Assembly (NCBI RefSeq): GCF_900182545.1
Contig: NZ_FXTJ01000010.1
Span: 118,443 to 182,442 of the forward strand
Direction of reading: 5' to 3'
DNA length: 64,000 nt
Origin: Geodermatophilus aquaeductus
GTDB taxonomy: Bacteria; Actinomycetota; Actinomycetes; Mycobacteriales; Geodermatophilaceae
Shown here: piece after piece, positions 33,031 through 40,698 of the stretch
Layout: every line of letters begins with the position of its first letter
Numbering within the stretch: the stretch's first letter is position 1
Translations under genes and position numbers: made by a program
Notes under the pieces: generated by a model
Database searches by the model: none
The model's input: the letters and a program-made list of their open reading frames with translations, nothing else
Told to the model about the DNA's origin: nothing

Positions 33031-33852
33031 ATGTCGCGAGCACACGTCAACGGGATCGAGCTGGAGTACACGGTGGTCGGTCGGGGCGAGCCCGTGCTGT
33101 TCATCAGCTCCGTCCTCGCGGACGGGTTCCTGCCGCTGATGGCCGAGCCGGCGCTGGCCGACCGCTACCAGCTGATCCGGTACCACCGGCGCGGTTGGGG
33201 CAGGAGCACGCACACCCCGGCGCCGGTGACCGTCGCCGAGCACGCCGCGGACGCCGCGGCACTGCTCGAGCACCTGGGGGTGCGGCGTGCCCACGTCGCC
33301 GGCCACTCGACCGGCGGGGTCGTCGCCCTCCAGCTCGCGGTCGACGACCCGGCGGTCGTCCGCACGTTGGTCCTCCTCGAGCCGTTCGTGCTCTCGGTGC
33401 CCAGCGGCGGGGCGGTGCTCCAGGGGGCGGCGCCGGCGTTCGAGGCGTACGGCAGCGGGAACCACGAGCGGGCCTGGGCCCTGTTCCTCAGCGCCGCGAG
33501 CGGCCTGGACTGGGCGACGTGCGAGGCCGTGCTCGAGGCGCGGATCCCGGGCGTGGTGGGGCAGGCGGTCCGGGACGCCGACACCCTCTTCGGTGCCGAG
33601 CTGCCCGCCATGGCCGGGTGGGCTCTCGACCCCGGAGAGGCATCGGCCATCGGTTGCCCGACGCTGTCTGTGCTCGGCAGCGACACCCTGCCGCTGTTCG
33701 GAGAGGTCGCCGCGCTCCTCCGGACGTCACTGCCGGACGCCGAGGAGCGCACGATCGACGGGGTCGGTCACCTCCTGCACCTCCAGAGCCCCGAGCCCGT
33801 GGCCCGGGCGATGGGCGAGTTCATCCGGATCCGGTCCACCGCCGGGGTCTGA
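33031..33852 (+). CDS. Alpha/beta hydrolase
   Basis: This 273-residue alpha/beta-hydrolase starts after AGGAGGAG. It has the nucleophile elbow VAGHSTGGVVALQ (Ser about 91), an acid near VLGSDTLPLF and a terminal His in DGVGHLLHLQSPE. The order of motifs is that of epoxide-hydrolase/haloalkane-dehalogenase-like esterases. It is divergent from the TPR-regulator gene, which may control it. The substrate is unknown. Confidence 0.85.
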   Translation: MSRAHVNGIELEYTVVGRGEPVLFISSVLADGFLPLMAEPALADRYQLIRYHRRGWGRSTHTPAPVTVAEHAADAAALLEHLGVRRAHVAGHSTGGVVALQLAVDDPAVVRTLVLLEPFVLSVPSGGAVLQGAAPAFEAYGSGNHERAWALFLSAASGLDWATCEAVLEARIPGVVGQAVRDADTLFGAELPAMAGWALDPGEASAIGCPTLSVLGSDTLPLFGEVAALLRTSLPDAEERTIDGVGHLLHLQSPEPVARAMGEFIRIRSTAGV

Positions 33853-33861
33853 GACCCGGTC

Positions 33862-33899
33862 CGCACAGCCGGTCAGGCGTTCCGCTCACCGGCTGTGCG
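33862..33899. terminator. Shared terminator between convergent hydrolase and histidine-kinase genes
   Basis: A perfect 12-bp inverted repeat (CGCACAGCCGGT / ACCGGCTGTGCG) with a 14-nt loop begins 10 nt after the hydrolase stop. Its right arm includes the last codons of the kinase gene, so it can serve both transcripts. Confidence 0.7.
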
Positions 33900-35013
33900 T
33901 CTGCTCCGGGGTGGGCAGCTCGACGGTGACCCGGAGGCCGCCCGGGGCGCGCGAGACGATCGTGAGGGTCCCGCCGTGCACCGCGGTGATGTTCTGCACG
34001 ATCGCCAGGCCGAGACCGACCCCCGCGGCCTCGGTGCGGATGCGCCCGGTGCCGCGCCGGAAGGGCTCGGTCAGCGTCGGGACGAGCTCGGCGGCGAGCC
34101 GCTCGCCGGTGTTCTCGACGGTGAGCACGGCGGTCCCGGGGCGGGCGGCCGTGGTGACCCAGACGGCGCCGCCGTCGGGCAGGTTGTGCACGATCGCGTT
34201 CTGGACGAGGTTCGCCGTCAGCTGCAGCAGGAGCGCGGGGGAGCCGACGGCGGGGGCGACGTCGCCGGAGGTCTCGACGGTGACCCCGCGCCGCTCGGCG
34301 AGCGGGAGCAGCGTCTCGGTCGCCTCCTCCGCCAGGAGGGACAGGTCGACGTCCTCCCGGACGACGGTCGCCGCGTCGCTGCGGCTGAGCAGGAGCAGCG
34401 CCTCGGTCAGCTCGATCGCCCGCGCGTTGACGGCGTGGAGGCGGTCGAGGAGCTCGCCGGTGTCGCCGTCGGGGTCCCCGCGGGCGACGTCGAGGAGGGT
34501 CTGGGTGATCGCCAGCGGCGTGCGCAGCTCGTGCGAGGCGTTGGCCGCGAACCGCTCCTGCGCGGCGACGTGCCCCTCCAGCCGCGCGAGCATGGCGTCG
34601 AAGCTGTCGGCGAGCTCGCGGAACTCGTCCCGGCGGCCCGGCAGCCGGATCCGGTGGGAGAGCGATCCGCCCGCGGCCAGGCGGGTGGCGTGGGTGATCC
34701 GGGTCAGAGGAGCGAGCACGCGGCCGGCGAGGACCCACCCGCCCAGGAGGCCGAGGACCAGCAGGAAGACCAGCGCCCCGGCCGCCTTCGGGACGAACGC
34801 GCGCTGCAGGTCCGAGCGGCTCGGGATGAACGGCGGCGGTGGAGCGCCGCCGCCGGGGACGCCCTGGCCGGACCGGACGTCCTCGGGCACGTAGCGCAGC
34901 AGGAACACCCACACGACGGCGAGCAGCAGGGCCCCGGCCACCACCAGGAACCCGGCGTAGCTGAGGGTGAGCCGGAGGCGGACGCTCGGTCCCGGCGCCC
35001 GCTCCTCACCCAC
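33886..35013 (-). CDS. Sensor histidine kinase
   Basis: This 375-residue kinase has two membrane helices (about 17-40 and 77-98) around a short Pro/Gly-rich extracytoplasmic loop. A HAMP domain follows, then the H-box with His161 in ASHELRTPLA, the N-box LVQNAIVHN, and G-boxes ending AGVGLGLAIVQ. The sensor loop of about 36 residues is too small for a folded ligand domain, so membrane or envelope stress is a likely signal. Its start overlaps the response-regulator stop by 8 nt. Confidence 0.9.
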   Translation of the reverse strand: MGEERAPGPSVRLRLTLSYAGFLVVAGALLLAVVWVFLLRYVPEDVRSGQGVPGGGAPPPPFIPSRSDLQRAFVPKAAGALVFLLVLGLLGGWVLAGRVLAPLTRITHATRLAAGGSLSHRIRLPGRRDEFRELADSFDAMLARLEGHVAAQERFAANASHELRTPLAITQTLLDVARGDPDGDTGELLDRLHAVNARAIELTEALLLLSRSDAATVVREDVDLSLLAEEATETLLPLAERRGVTVETSGDVAPAVGSPALLLQLTANLVQNAIVHNLPDGGAVWVTTAARPGTAVLTVENTGERLAAELVPTLTEPFRRGTGRIRTEAAGVGLGLAIVQNITAVHGGTLTIVSRAPGGLRVTVELPTPEQTHSR

Positions 35014-35698
35014 GTCGGGTGCCGGGTGCGGTGTCGGGTGCGGTGTCGATGCGGTAGCCGACGCCGGGCACGGTCGCGATGACCCAGGGCTCGCCGAGCC
35101 GCTTGCGCAGCGCCGAGACCGTGATGCGCACGGCGTTGGTGAAGGGGTCGGCGTTCTCGTCCCACGCGCGTGCCAGCAGCTCCTCGGCGCTGACGACCCC
35201 GCCCTCGGCCGCCACGAGGACCTCGAGCACCGCGAACTGCTTCCGGGTCAGCGCGACGTACCGCCCGTCGCGGTGGACCTCGCGGCGGAACGGGTCCACG
35301 CGCAGGCCGGTGATCTCCCGCACGGGCGGGCGGCTGTGCGCCCGCCGGCGGTCGAGCGCCCGGAGCCGGAGGACCAGCTCGCGCAGCTCGAAGGGCTTGG
35401 TGAGGTAGTCGTCGGCACCGAGCCCGAACCCCGACGCCTTGTCGTCGAGCCGGTCGGCCGCGGTGAGCATGAGGATCGGCAGGCCGCTGCCGGAGGCGAC
35501 GATGCTCGCGGCGACCTGGTCACCGGAGGGCCCGGGGACGTCGCGGTCGAGGACGGCGACGTCGTAGCTGTTCAGGCTGAGCAGTTCCAGGGCGGTGTCG
35601 CCGTCCCCGGCGACGTCGGCGGCGATCGCGTCGAGGCGCAGCCCGTCACGGATGGCCTCCGCCATGTAGAGCTCGTCCTCGACCACCAGCACGCGCAC
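35006..35698 (-). CDS. OmpR/PhoB-family response regulator
   Basis: This 230-residue regulator has a receiver domain with acidic pocket VVEDE, phosphoacceptor Asp51 and the LTKPFEL lysine, and a winged-helix effector domain (ALTRKQFAVLEVLV, TNAVRITVSALRKRLG, ATVPGVGYRID). It heads the two-component operon. The GTG start is leaderless, 6 nt after TAGCAT. Tandem GTATCG repeats overlap its -35 region, consistent with autoregulation and control of the divergent carboxypeptidase gene. Confidence 0.92.
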   Translation of the reverse strand: MRVLVVEDELYMAEAIRDGLRLDAIAADVAGDGDTALELLSLNSYDVAVLDRDVPGPSGDQVAASIVASGSGLPILMLTAADRLDDKASGFGLGADDYLTKPFELRELVLRLRALDRRRAHSRPPVREITGLRVDPFRREVHRDGRYVALTRKQFAVLEVLVAAEGGVVSAEELLARAWDENADPFTNAVRITVSALRKRLGEPWVIATVPGVGYRIDTAPDTAPGTRRG

Positions 35699-35704
35699 GC
35701 GCCG

Positions 35705-35738
35705 ATGCTAGGAGCGGGCGCGTATCGCCCGGGTATCG
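35705..35738. promoter_or_regulatory. Response-regulator promoter with 11-bp-spaced direct repeats
   Basis: On the minus strand TAGCAT (35710-35705) lies 6 nt before the regulator GTG. GTATCG occurs at 35722-35727 and again at 35733-35738, an 11-bp period typical of OmpR/PhoB-family binding sites. The repeats cover the -35 region of the regulator gene and lie about 50 bp upstream of the divergent VanY-like gene. Confidence 0.55.
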
Positions 35739-35784
35739 GAAAACGCGAACGCCCCGGCAACACCGCGCTGCCTTGACTCCGGGC

Positions 35785-36453
35785 ATGACGACTCGGACGA
35801 GAACCAGGAGTGAGTCGGCCCGGCCGACGACCCGCCGGATCGTCGGGGTCCTCGTCGCCGTCCTGCTGGTGGTGGTGGCGGTGATCGCCGTCGCGCCCGG
35901 CCGGCAGCCGTCGGCGACCGGATCCCCGGTGGCGCGGTCGCCGGTGACCGCGTCGTCCCCGGCCGACGCGCCCCCCGGCGTCCTGCCCCGCGAGGATCGT
36001 GCCGCGGTCGACGAGGCCGACGGCGTCCTCCCCGACGGCGTGGGCGTGTTCGACGACGGGTTCCCGGGGGTGGCCAACCTCGACCCGGCTCTCCTCGGCG
36101 CGCTGCGCCGGGCAGCTGCGGACGCCGGCGTCCCGTTCACCGTCACCAGCGGCTGGCGCTCCCCGGAGTACCAGGACCAGCTGCTGCGCGAGGCGGTCGC
36201 CGAGCACGGGTCCGAGGAGGAGGCCGCCCGCTGGGTGGCCACCGCGGACACCTCCGCGCACGTGTCGGGGGACGCGGTCGACGTCGGGCCCGCCCAGGCC
36301 ATGGCGTGGCTGGCCGAGCACGGCGCGGAGCACGGCCTGTGCCGGGTCTACTCCAACGAGCCCTGGCACTACGAGCTGCGCCCCGGCGCGGTCGGCCACG
36401 GCTGCCCGCGCCCGTACGCCGACCCCACCCAGGACCCGAGGACGCACCGGTGA
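35785..36453 (+). CDS. Membrane-anchored VanY-like D-Ala-D-Ala carboxypeptidase (M15)
   Basis: This 222-residue protein has an N-terminal membrane anchor (about 18-38) and an extracytoplasmic M15 peptidase domain. The zinc motif SAHVSGDAVDVG supplies His and Asp ligands, and PWHYEL supplies the final His and catalytic Glu region. TSGWRSPEYQ is the usual substrate-side loop. It would trim the terminal D-Ala of peptidoglycan stems, outside the membrane. Divergent linkage to a two-component system echoes VanRS control. The ATG at 35785 is preferred over a TTG four codons earlier. Confidence 0.83.
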   Translation: MTTRTRTRSESARPTTRRIVGVLVAVLLVVVAVIAVAPGRQPSATGSPVARSPVTASSPADAPPGVLPREDRAAVDEADGVLPDGVGVFDDGFPGVANLDPALLGALRRAAADAGVPFTVTSGWRSPEYQDQLLREAVAEHGSEEEAARWVATADTSAHVSGDAVDVGPAQAMAWLAEHGAEHGLCRVYSNEPWHYELRPGAVGHGCPRPYADPTQDPRTHR

Positions 36454-36486
36454 CGCGGCGGGGGCCGGGACGGTCGGGAGGAGCGG

Positions 36487-36957
36487 TCAGCGCGCCGTCG
36501 TGTCCTCGCCCCGGGCCGCCGCGACGTGCTTGGCCGTGTCCAGGTAGTGCCGGAGGCGGACGACCCGGCCGGACCCGTCGAAGGTCCACAGGTGGAGCTC
36601 CTCGTCCGCGAAGCGGCCGCCGCCCGGCAGGGTGAACTCCGCCCGCACCTCGGCGACGACCTGGCGTCCGTCGCCGATGACGTCGAGCACGGTGAACTCG
36701 TGCGGCGTCCAGGTGCCGACGACGGCGAAGAAGTCCGCCACCTCGGCCGGTCCGGTGCGCCGCGCCATGGTGGGGATGCCCGCCCGCTGGGCCCAGTTGT
36801 CCCGCCAGTCCTCCCAGGCGACGTCGTCGGCGAGCCGGGCGAGGAACGCCGGGACGTCGCCCCGGGCGAAGGCGGCGTACAGCTCGGCGACGGTGGCGGC
36901 GTTGCCGGTCGTCGTGCCCGTGTCTGTCGTGCCCGTGTGTCCGGTGCTGGCGGTCAT
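36487..36957 (-). CDS. SnoaL-like NTF2-fold protein
   Basis: This 156-residue protein has a Thr/Gly-rich start and then the SnoaL-like pattern TVAELYAAFARGDVPAFLARLADDVAWEDW, FFAVVGTWTPHEFTVLDVIGDG and VVRLRHYLDTAKH. Relatives include polyketide cyclases and ketosteroid-isomerase-like proteins, and catalysis is not evident. GAGGAGAGG precedes the ATG. It is monocistronic and convergent with the VanY-like gene. Confidence 0.75.
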   Translation of the reverse strand: MTASTGHTGTTDTGTTTGNAATVAELYAAFARGDVPAFLARLADDVAWEDWRDNWAQRAGIPTMARRTGPAEVADFFAVVGTWTPHEFTVLDVIGDGRQVVAEVRAEFTLPGGGRFADEELHLWTFDGSGRVVRLRHYLDTAKHVAAARGEDTTAR

Positions 36958-37125
36958 GGCCGACCTCTCCTCGCCCCGTGTCCTGGGGACCATGGTCGTG
37001 CCGTCGTCCCGTGACCGCGCCGGTCCTAGGGCCCTCCTCCGCGTCGCCGGGGGGAGCCGCCGACGCCGCGGCTCGCCGGGTCCGCGCACTAGCCTGGGCC
37101 GATCGGCGGGTCCAGGTCGGGACCC

Positions 37126-38310
37126 GTGAGCGGCGGATTCGACGGTGATCGCGTGGCGCACGACTCGTCGGTGGAGCTCCCCGGCCGCAGACCCCCGCGG
37201 GTGCTCGGGGTCTTCGCCCACCCGGACGACGAGACGATCTGTGCCGGCGGCACCTTCGCCAAGTACGCGAGCGCCGGCGCCGAGGTCAGCGTGGTCGCGT
37301 TCACCCGGGGCGGAGCCGGCCAGATCCGGGACGCCGCGGTGGCGACCCGGACCACCCTGGGAGCGGTCCGGGAGCGGGAGCTCGAGGCGGCCGGCAAGGA
37401 ACTGGGGCTGGCGCTGACCAGGTGCCTCGACCACCCCGACGGCGGCCTCGCCGGTGTCGACGGCCGGGTGCTGGAAGCGCAGGCGGCGGAGCTGCTCGCC
37501 GAGTTCGACCCCGACGTGGTGGTCACGTTCGGGCCCGACGGGTTCTCCGGTCACCCGGACCACACGGCGGTGGGCGCGGCGGTCACCGCGGCGTGCGCCG
37601 AGCTGCGCTCCGGCAAGCCGGTCCGGCTGTTCCACTGCCACCTGCCGCGCAGCAGGATGCTGCTGCGCGACCGCCTGGCCGCGTGGGTCGTCGAGCTGAC
37701 CAGCCGCTTCACCGGCACCCGGGACTTCGTGCGCGCCCTGTCGGTCTTCTCCCGGGAGACGACGGCGCTCGGCTACGCGGCCGACTTCGTCAGCGTCGAG
37801 TGGTACCCCTCCGGCACCTACCTCATGGAGCAGGGCGAGGAGGCGACGACGATGCACTTCCTGCTGTCGGGCTCCGTGGAGATCCGGCGGGAGGGCGCCG
37901 ACGGCCGGGTGCGGGTGGTCGACCGGTCGGGCCCGGGGGAGTTCGTCGGGGAGCAGGGCATCGCCACCGGCCGGCCCCGCAACGCGCACGTCGTCGCCCT
38001 GGACGACGTCACGAGCCTCGTGTTCCTGGCCGCCGGACCGCCCTCCGTCGACCGCCGGCGGGAGGACGCCGTCCCGCTGCTCACCCGGACGCTGCCCTCC
38101 GGGGACCGCATCGACGCGCGGGTGAGCGCGTGCATCGACGTCACGGACTTCGTCGGCCACAAGATCCGGGCGACGGCGGCCCACCGTTCGCAGTACCCGA
38201 TCGACCCGGCGATGTTCCCCGACTCGATCCTCCGCGAGATGTTCGGCGTCGAGTACTTCGTCCAGGTCCTGCCGGAGCGGGAGCTGGACGCGTCCCTCCT
38301 GGGCGACTAG
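37126..38310 (+). CDS. LmbE/PIG-L deacetylase with an inserted cyclic-nucleotide-binding domain
   Basis: This 394-residue protein begins as a LmbE-type zinc deacetylase: AHPDDE (31-36), then GHPDHTAVG (142-150) supplying the third metal ligand. At about 227-305 a cNMP-binding domain follows (LMEQGEEATTMHFLLSGSVE, then GEFVGEQGIATGRPRNAHVV with the Glu and Arg of the phosphate-binding cassette). After it the typical LmbE C-terminal segment resumes (ACIDVTDFVGHKIRATAAHRSQ, 335-356). The sensor domain is thus inserted in, not appended to, the deacetylase fold. LmbE enzymes deacetylate N-acetyl amino sugars, e.g. MshB in mycothiol synthesis. Start GTG 37126 follows TAGCCT at 37090. Confidence 0.82.
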   Translation: MSGGFDGDRVAHDSSVELPGRRPPRVLGVFAHPDDETICAGGTFAKYASAGAEVSVVAFTRGGAGQIRDAAVATRTTLGAVRERELEAAGKELGLALTRCLDHPDGGLAGVDGRVLEAQAAELLAEFDPDVVVTFGPDGFSGHPDHTAVGAAVTAACAELRSGKPVRLFHCHLPRSRMLLRDRLAAWVVELTSRFTGTRDFVRALSVFSRETTALGYAADFVSVEWYPSGTYLMEQGEEATTMHFLLSGSVEIRREGADGRVRVVDRSGPGEFVGEQGIATGRPRNAHVVALDDVTSLVFLAAGPPSVDRRREDAVPLLTRTLPSGDRIDARVSACIDVTDFVGHKIRATAAHRSQYPIDPAMFPDSILREMFGVEYFVQVLPERELDASLLGD

Positions 38311-39260
38311 AGCTCGGCGCTCACGTCGTCGAACAGCGCCGTGGAGAAGTACCGCTCCATGCGGTCGGGCAGGACCGTGCCCACGGAGTGCCCGGGGCCG
38401 AGGCGGGCGGCGAGCCGGCGGGCCGCGGCGATGTTGAGCCCGCTCGACGGGCCGATGCCCAGCCCGCGGCGGCCGAACTCGCGCGCGGTGGCCACGGCCT
38501 CCCGCTCCGGCACGAGCACGGTCTCGGCGAGTCCGACGGCGGCGGGGTCGAGGAGCCGGCTCATGCCGTCGACGACGCCCGGGATCCCGCCGACGACCTC
38601 CGGGGAGCCCTCCGCCGTCAGGGTGGCGGTGGGCATCGCCCGGGCGACGACGGTGTGGTGACCGCGGTCGCGCAGCGCGTGGGCCACGCCCATCAGCGTG
38701 CCCCCGGTGCCGACCCCGGCGACGAAGCCGTCGAGCTCGGCCCCGACCTGCGCGATGAGCTCGGGACCGGTCGAGTGCCGGTGGGCGAAGACGTTGCGCG
38801 GGTTCTCGAACTGCCGGGCGGCGTAGACGTCGGGCTCGGTGCCGGCGTCGCGGACCATCGCGGCGACCGCGCCGGTCATGCCCTGCTCGGCGTCGGTGAG
38901 GACGACGTCGCCCCCGAGCCGGCGGATCATCAGGACGCGCTCACCGCTGACCGTCTTGGGCATGTACGCCCGGAACGGCACACCGACGGTGGCGCAGACC
39001 ATGCTCAGCGCGATCGAGGTGGACCCGCTCGACGCCTCGACGACGACGGTCGAGGGCGACACCTCACCCGAGGCGATCGCGTGCGCGACGATGCTCGTCG
39101 CCATCCGGTCCTTGGTGCAGCCGCTGGGCAGCAGGTGGTCGAGCTTGAGCCAGAGGGTGCACCCGGTCGCCTCGTCCTCGAACGGGACGGTCGGGGTCTC
39201 GAGCGGGAGCCGCAGGAGCCAGGACGCACGCTCGGCGAACCCCGTTCTCCCCTGCGCCAC
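38307..39260 (-). CDS. PLP-dependent cysteine-synthase-family enzyme
   Basis: This 317-residue protein has the fold-type II PLP motifs of cysteine synthases: the Schiff-base lysine in LLPSGCTKDRMATSIV, the substrate loop VEASSGSTSIALSM, the phosphate-binding GVGTGGTLMG, and GIGPSSGLNIAAA. The usual loop NPGGSVKDR is changed to PSGCTKDR, so substrate or activity may differ (O-acetylserine sulfhydrylase, cystathionine synthase or desulfhydrase). GTG 39260 gives the best spacing to GGAGGAG. It converges on the deacetylase gene with a 4-nt overlap of stop codons (CTAG). Confidence 0.8.
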   Translation of the reverse strand: MAQGRTGFAERASWLLRLPLETPTVPFEDEATGCTLWLKLDHLLPSGCTKDRMATSIVAHAIASGEVSPSTVVVEASSGSTSIALSMVCATVGVPFRAYMPKTVSGERVLMIRRLGGDVVLTDAEQGMTGAVAAMVRDAGTEPDVYAARQFENPRNVFAHRHSTGPELIAQVGAELDGFVAGVGTGGTLMGVAHALRDRGHHTVVARAMPTATLTAEGSPEVVGGIPGVVDGMSRLLDPAAVGLAETVLVPEREAVATAREFGRRGLGIGPSSGLNIAAARRLAARLGPGHSVGTVLPDRMERYFSTALFDDVSAEL

Positions 39261-39401
39261 CACCGCCTCCTCCGGGACACGGTCCGACCTGGTGCCCGGC
39301 GGGACCGAGACGGCTGCGGCTGAGCATCCGCGCGTGCTCCCCGCCCTGGCAAGGGACTCCGGCCTCGCAGCGGAACGGCCGACTCCCGGGGCGATCGGGG
39401 C

Positions 39402-39407
39402 TACCGT
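39402..39407 (+). promoter_or_regulatory. -10 element of leaderless cNMP-binding gene
   Basis: TACCGT is followed by 7 nt and the GTG at 39415, with no ribosome-binding site. It fixes the start of the 167-residue product. Confidence 0.5.
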
Positions 39408-39414
39408 GCCGCGC

Positions 39415-39918
39415 GTGGACGCCGAGCAGCTCGTGGGGATCCGGGCCTTCTGCCCGTTCCGGCTCGTCGCCGACGAGGACCTCGAGCAGCTCGGCCGGGA
39501 GACGGCGACGAGCGTCGTGGCGGCCGGCGCGACCCTGTTCGAGCAGGGCGACCCGGCCGACGGCGTCTCGGCCGTCCTGGAGGGCGGCGTCGAGATCGTC
39601 ACCGGCGGCCGGGTCATCGCGACGCTCGGCCCGGGGTCGCTGCTCGGTGAGCTGTCGGTGTTCGTGCCCTCCGCCTCGCGCACCGCGACGGCGCGGGCGA
39701 GCTCCCCGGTGCGGATGGTGACGTGGCGTGCGGCCGACGTCCGGGCCCGTCTGGCCCGGCACGAGCGACTGGCCACGTCGATCGTGGCCGACATGGCCTT
39801 CGTCCTCGCCGAGCGGCTCGACCGGCGCACGCAGGACGTCGTCTCGCTGCTGCGGGCCGCCGGGACGCGCCTGCCGGTGTCGGAGCTCGAGCGCTTCCGC
39901 AGCCGGGCCGTGGAGTAG
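39415..39918 (+). CDS. Stand-alone cyclic-nucleotide-binding protein without HTH
   Basis: This 167-residue protein is one CRP-type beta-roll. It has FEQGDPADGVSAVLEGGVEI and the phosphate-binding cassette GSLLGELSVF, then SASRTATARA, whose Glu and Arg-Thr-Ala are intact, so cAMP or cGMP binding is plausible. After the roll comes one long helix (AFVLAERLDRRTQDVVSLL) and a short tail. No DNA-binding HTH is present, so it is not a CRP transcription factor. It may be a diffusible sensor subunit acting on a neighbour such as the cysteine-synthase homologue. It is leaderless. Confidence 0.8.
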   Translation: MDAEQLVGIRAFCPFRLVADEDLEQLGRETATSVVAAGATLFEQGDPADGVSAVLEGGVEIVTGGRVIATLGPGSLLGELSVFVPSASRTATARASSPVRMVTWRAADVRARLARHERLATSIVADMAFVLAERLDRRTQDVVSLLRAAGTRLPVSELERFRSRAVE

Positions 39919-39927
39919 CCCCGGACC

Positions 39928-40647
39928 TCAGCCCGTGGCGGCCAGCGCGCGGGAGCGCCGGCGGGGGAGGACGTGCGGGAGGCCGCGGCCGACCATGTCG
40001 AAGGTGGCGCCGATGCGCACCCGCCAGGAGGGGTCGGCCGGCGGATCGGCCGGTGCGGCCATGTCCTCGACGTCGACGTAGTAGGTCTGCACGTGTCCGA
40101 TGCCCTCGAGGTCCTGGGCGATCTCGTGGATCGCCAGGTCGGCGGAGGTGGTGCCACCGTCGCGGAAGAGGTCGTCGGTGACGAGGAGGTACTCCGGCAC
40201 CGTGATGGGGTTCTTGAGCAGCCGGTGGACGTAGATGACGTCGACGCCGACCAGCTTCGTGCGGCGCCGGATCGTCTGGGTGGCGACGTCGCCGACGTGC
40301 GCGACGAACTTGAGCTTGAGCGCGCTGGTCTGCGTACAGCTGCGGCAGGGGCACATGTTGAGCTCGATGAGCCGGCGCTGCGCGTGGAAGGCGCGGTGCA
40401 TGGCGACGGCCGCGGAGGTGACGGCCGACAGCGTCGCCGCCCCGTCCAGGCCCTCGGCGTCGCGGGACAGGAAGGCCGCGTCGCCCTCGATCTCGATGAG
40501 GTCGAAGCCGCGTGCGGCGCCGACGATCGTGTCCAGCAGGCGTCTCGTGGCCGCCTCCGCGTGCCCGAGCATGCTGCGGTGGTACTGCATGTACTCCGTG
40601 TAGCCGCCGATGTCGGCGATCAGGAGCAGGGCCCGCCGGGTCGTCAT
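39928..40647 (-). CDS. DUF2652 protein with class III nucleotide-cyclase features
   Basis: This 239-residue protein resembles DUF2652. Its layout recalls a class III cyclase domain: LLIADIGGYTEYMQ with the first metal Asp, IEIEGDAAFL with the second, VAHVGDVA, and KLVGVDVIYVHRLLK at the position of the catalytic G-x2-VN-x3-R motif. The Arg is kept but the transition-state Asn is not obvious. A CPCRSC cluster (about 99-104) is unusual and could bind metal or sense redox. It is leaderless and convergent with the stand-alone cNMP-binding gene. Cyclase activity is inference. Confidence 0.65.
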   Translation of the reverse strand: MTTRRALLLIADIGGYTEYMQYHRSMLGHAEAATRRLLDTIVGAARGFDLIEIEGDAAFLSRDAEGLDGAATLSAVTSAAVAMHRAFHAQRRLIELNMCPCRSCTQTSALKLKFVAHVGDVATQTIRRRTKLVGVDVIYVHRLLKNPITVPEYLLVTDDLFRDGGTTSADLAIHEIAQDLEGIGHVQTYYVDVEDMAAPADPPADPSWRVRIGATFDMVGRGLPHVLPRRRSRALAATG

Positions 40648-40652
40648 GGCGG

Positions 40653-40658
40653 ACCCTA
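40653..40658 (-). promoter_or_regulatory. -10 element of leaderless DUF2652 gene
   Basis: On the minus strand TAGGGT ends 5 nt before the ATG at 40647, with no ribosome-binding site. Confidence 0.5.
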
Positions 40659-40698
40659 GCGTGACGGGACGGTCCGTGGCGGTCCTCCGCCGGCCGGC

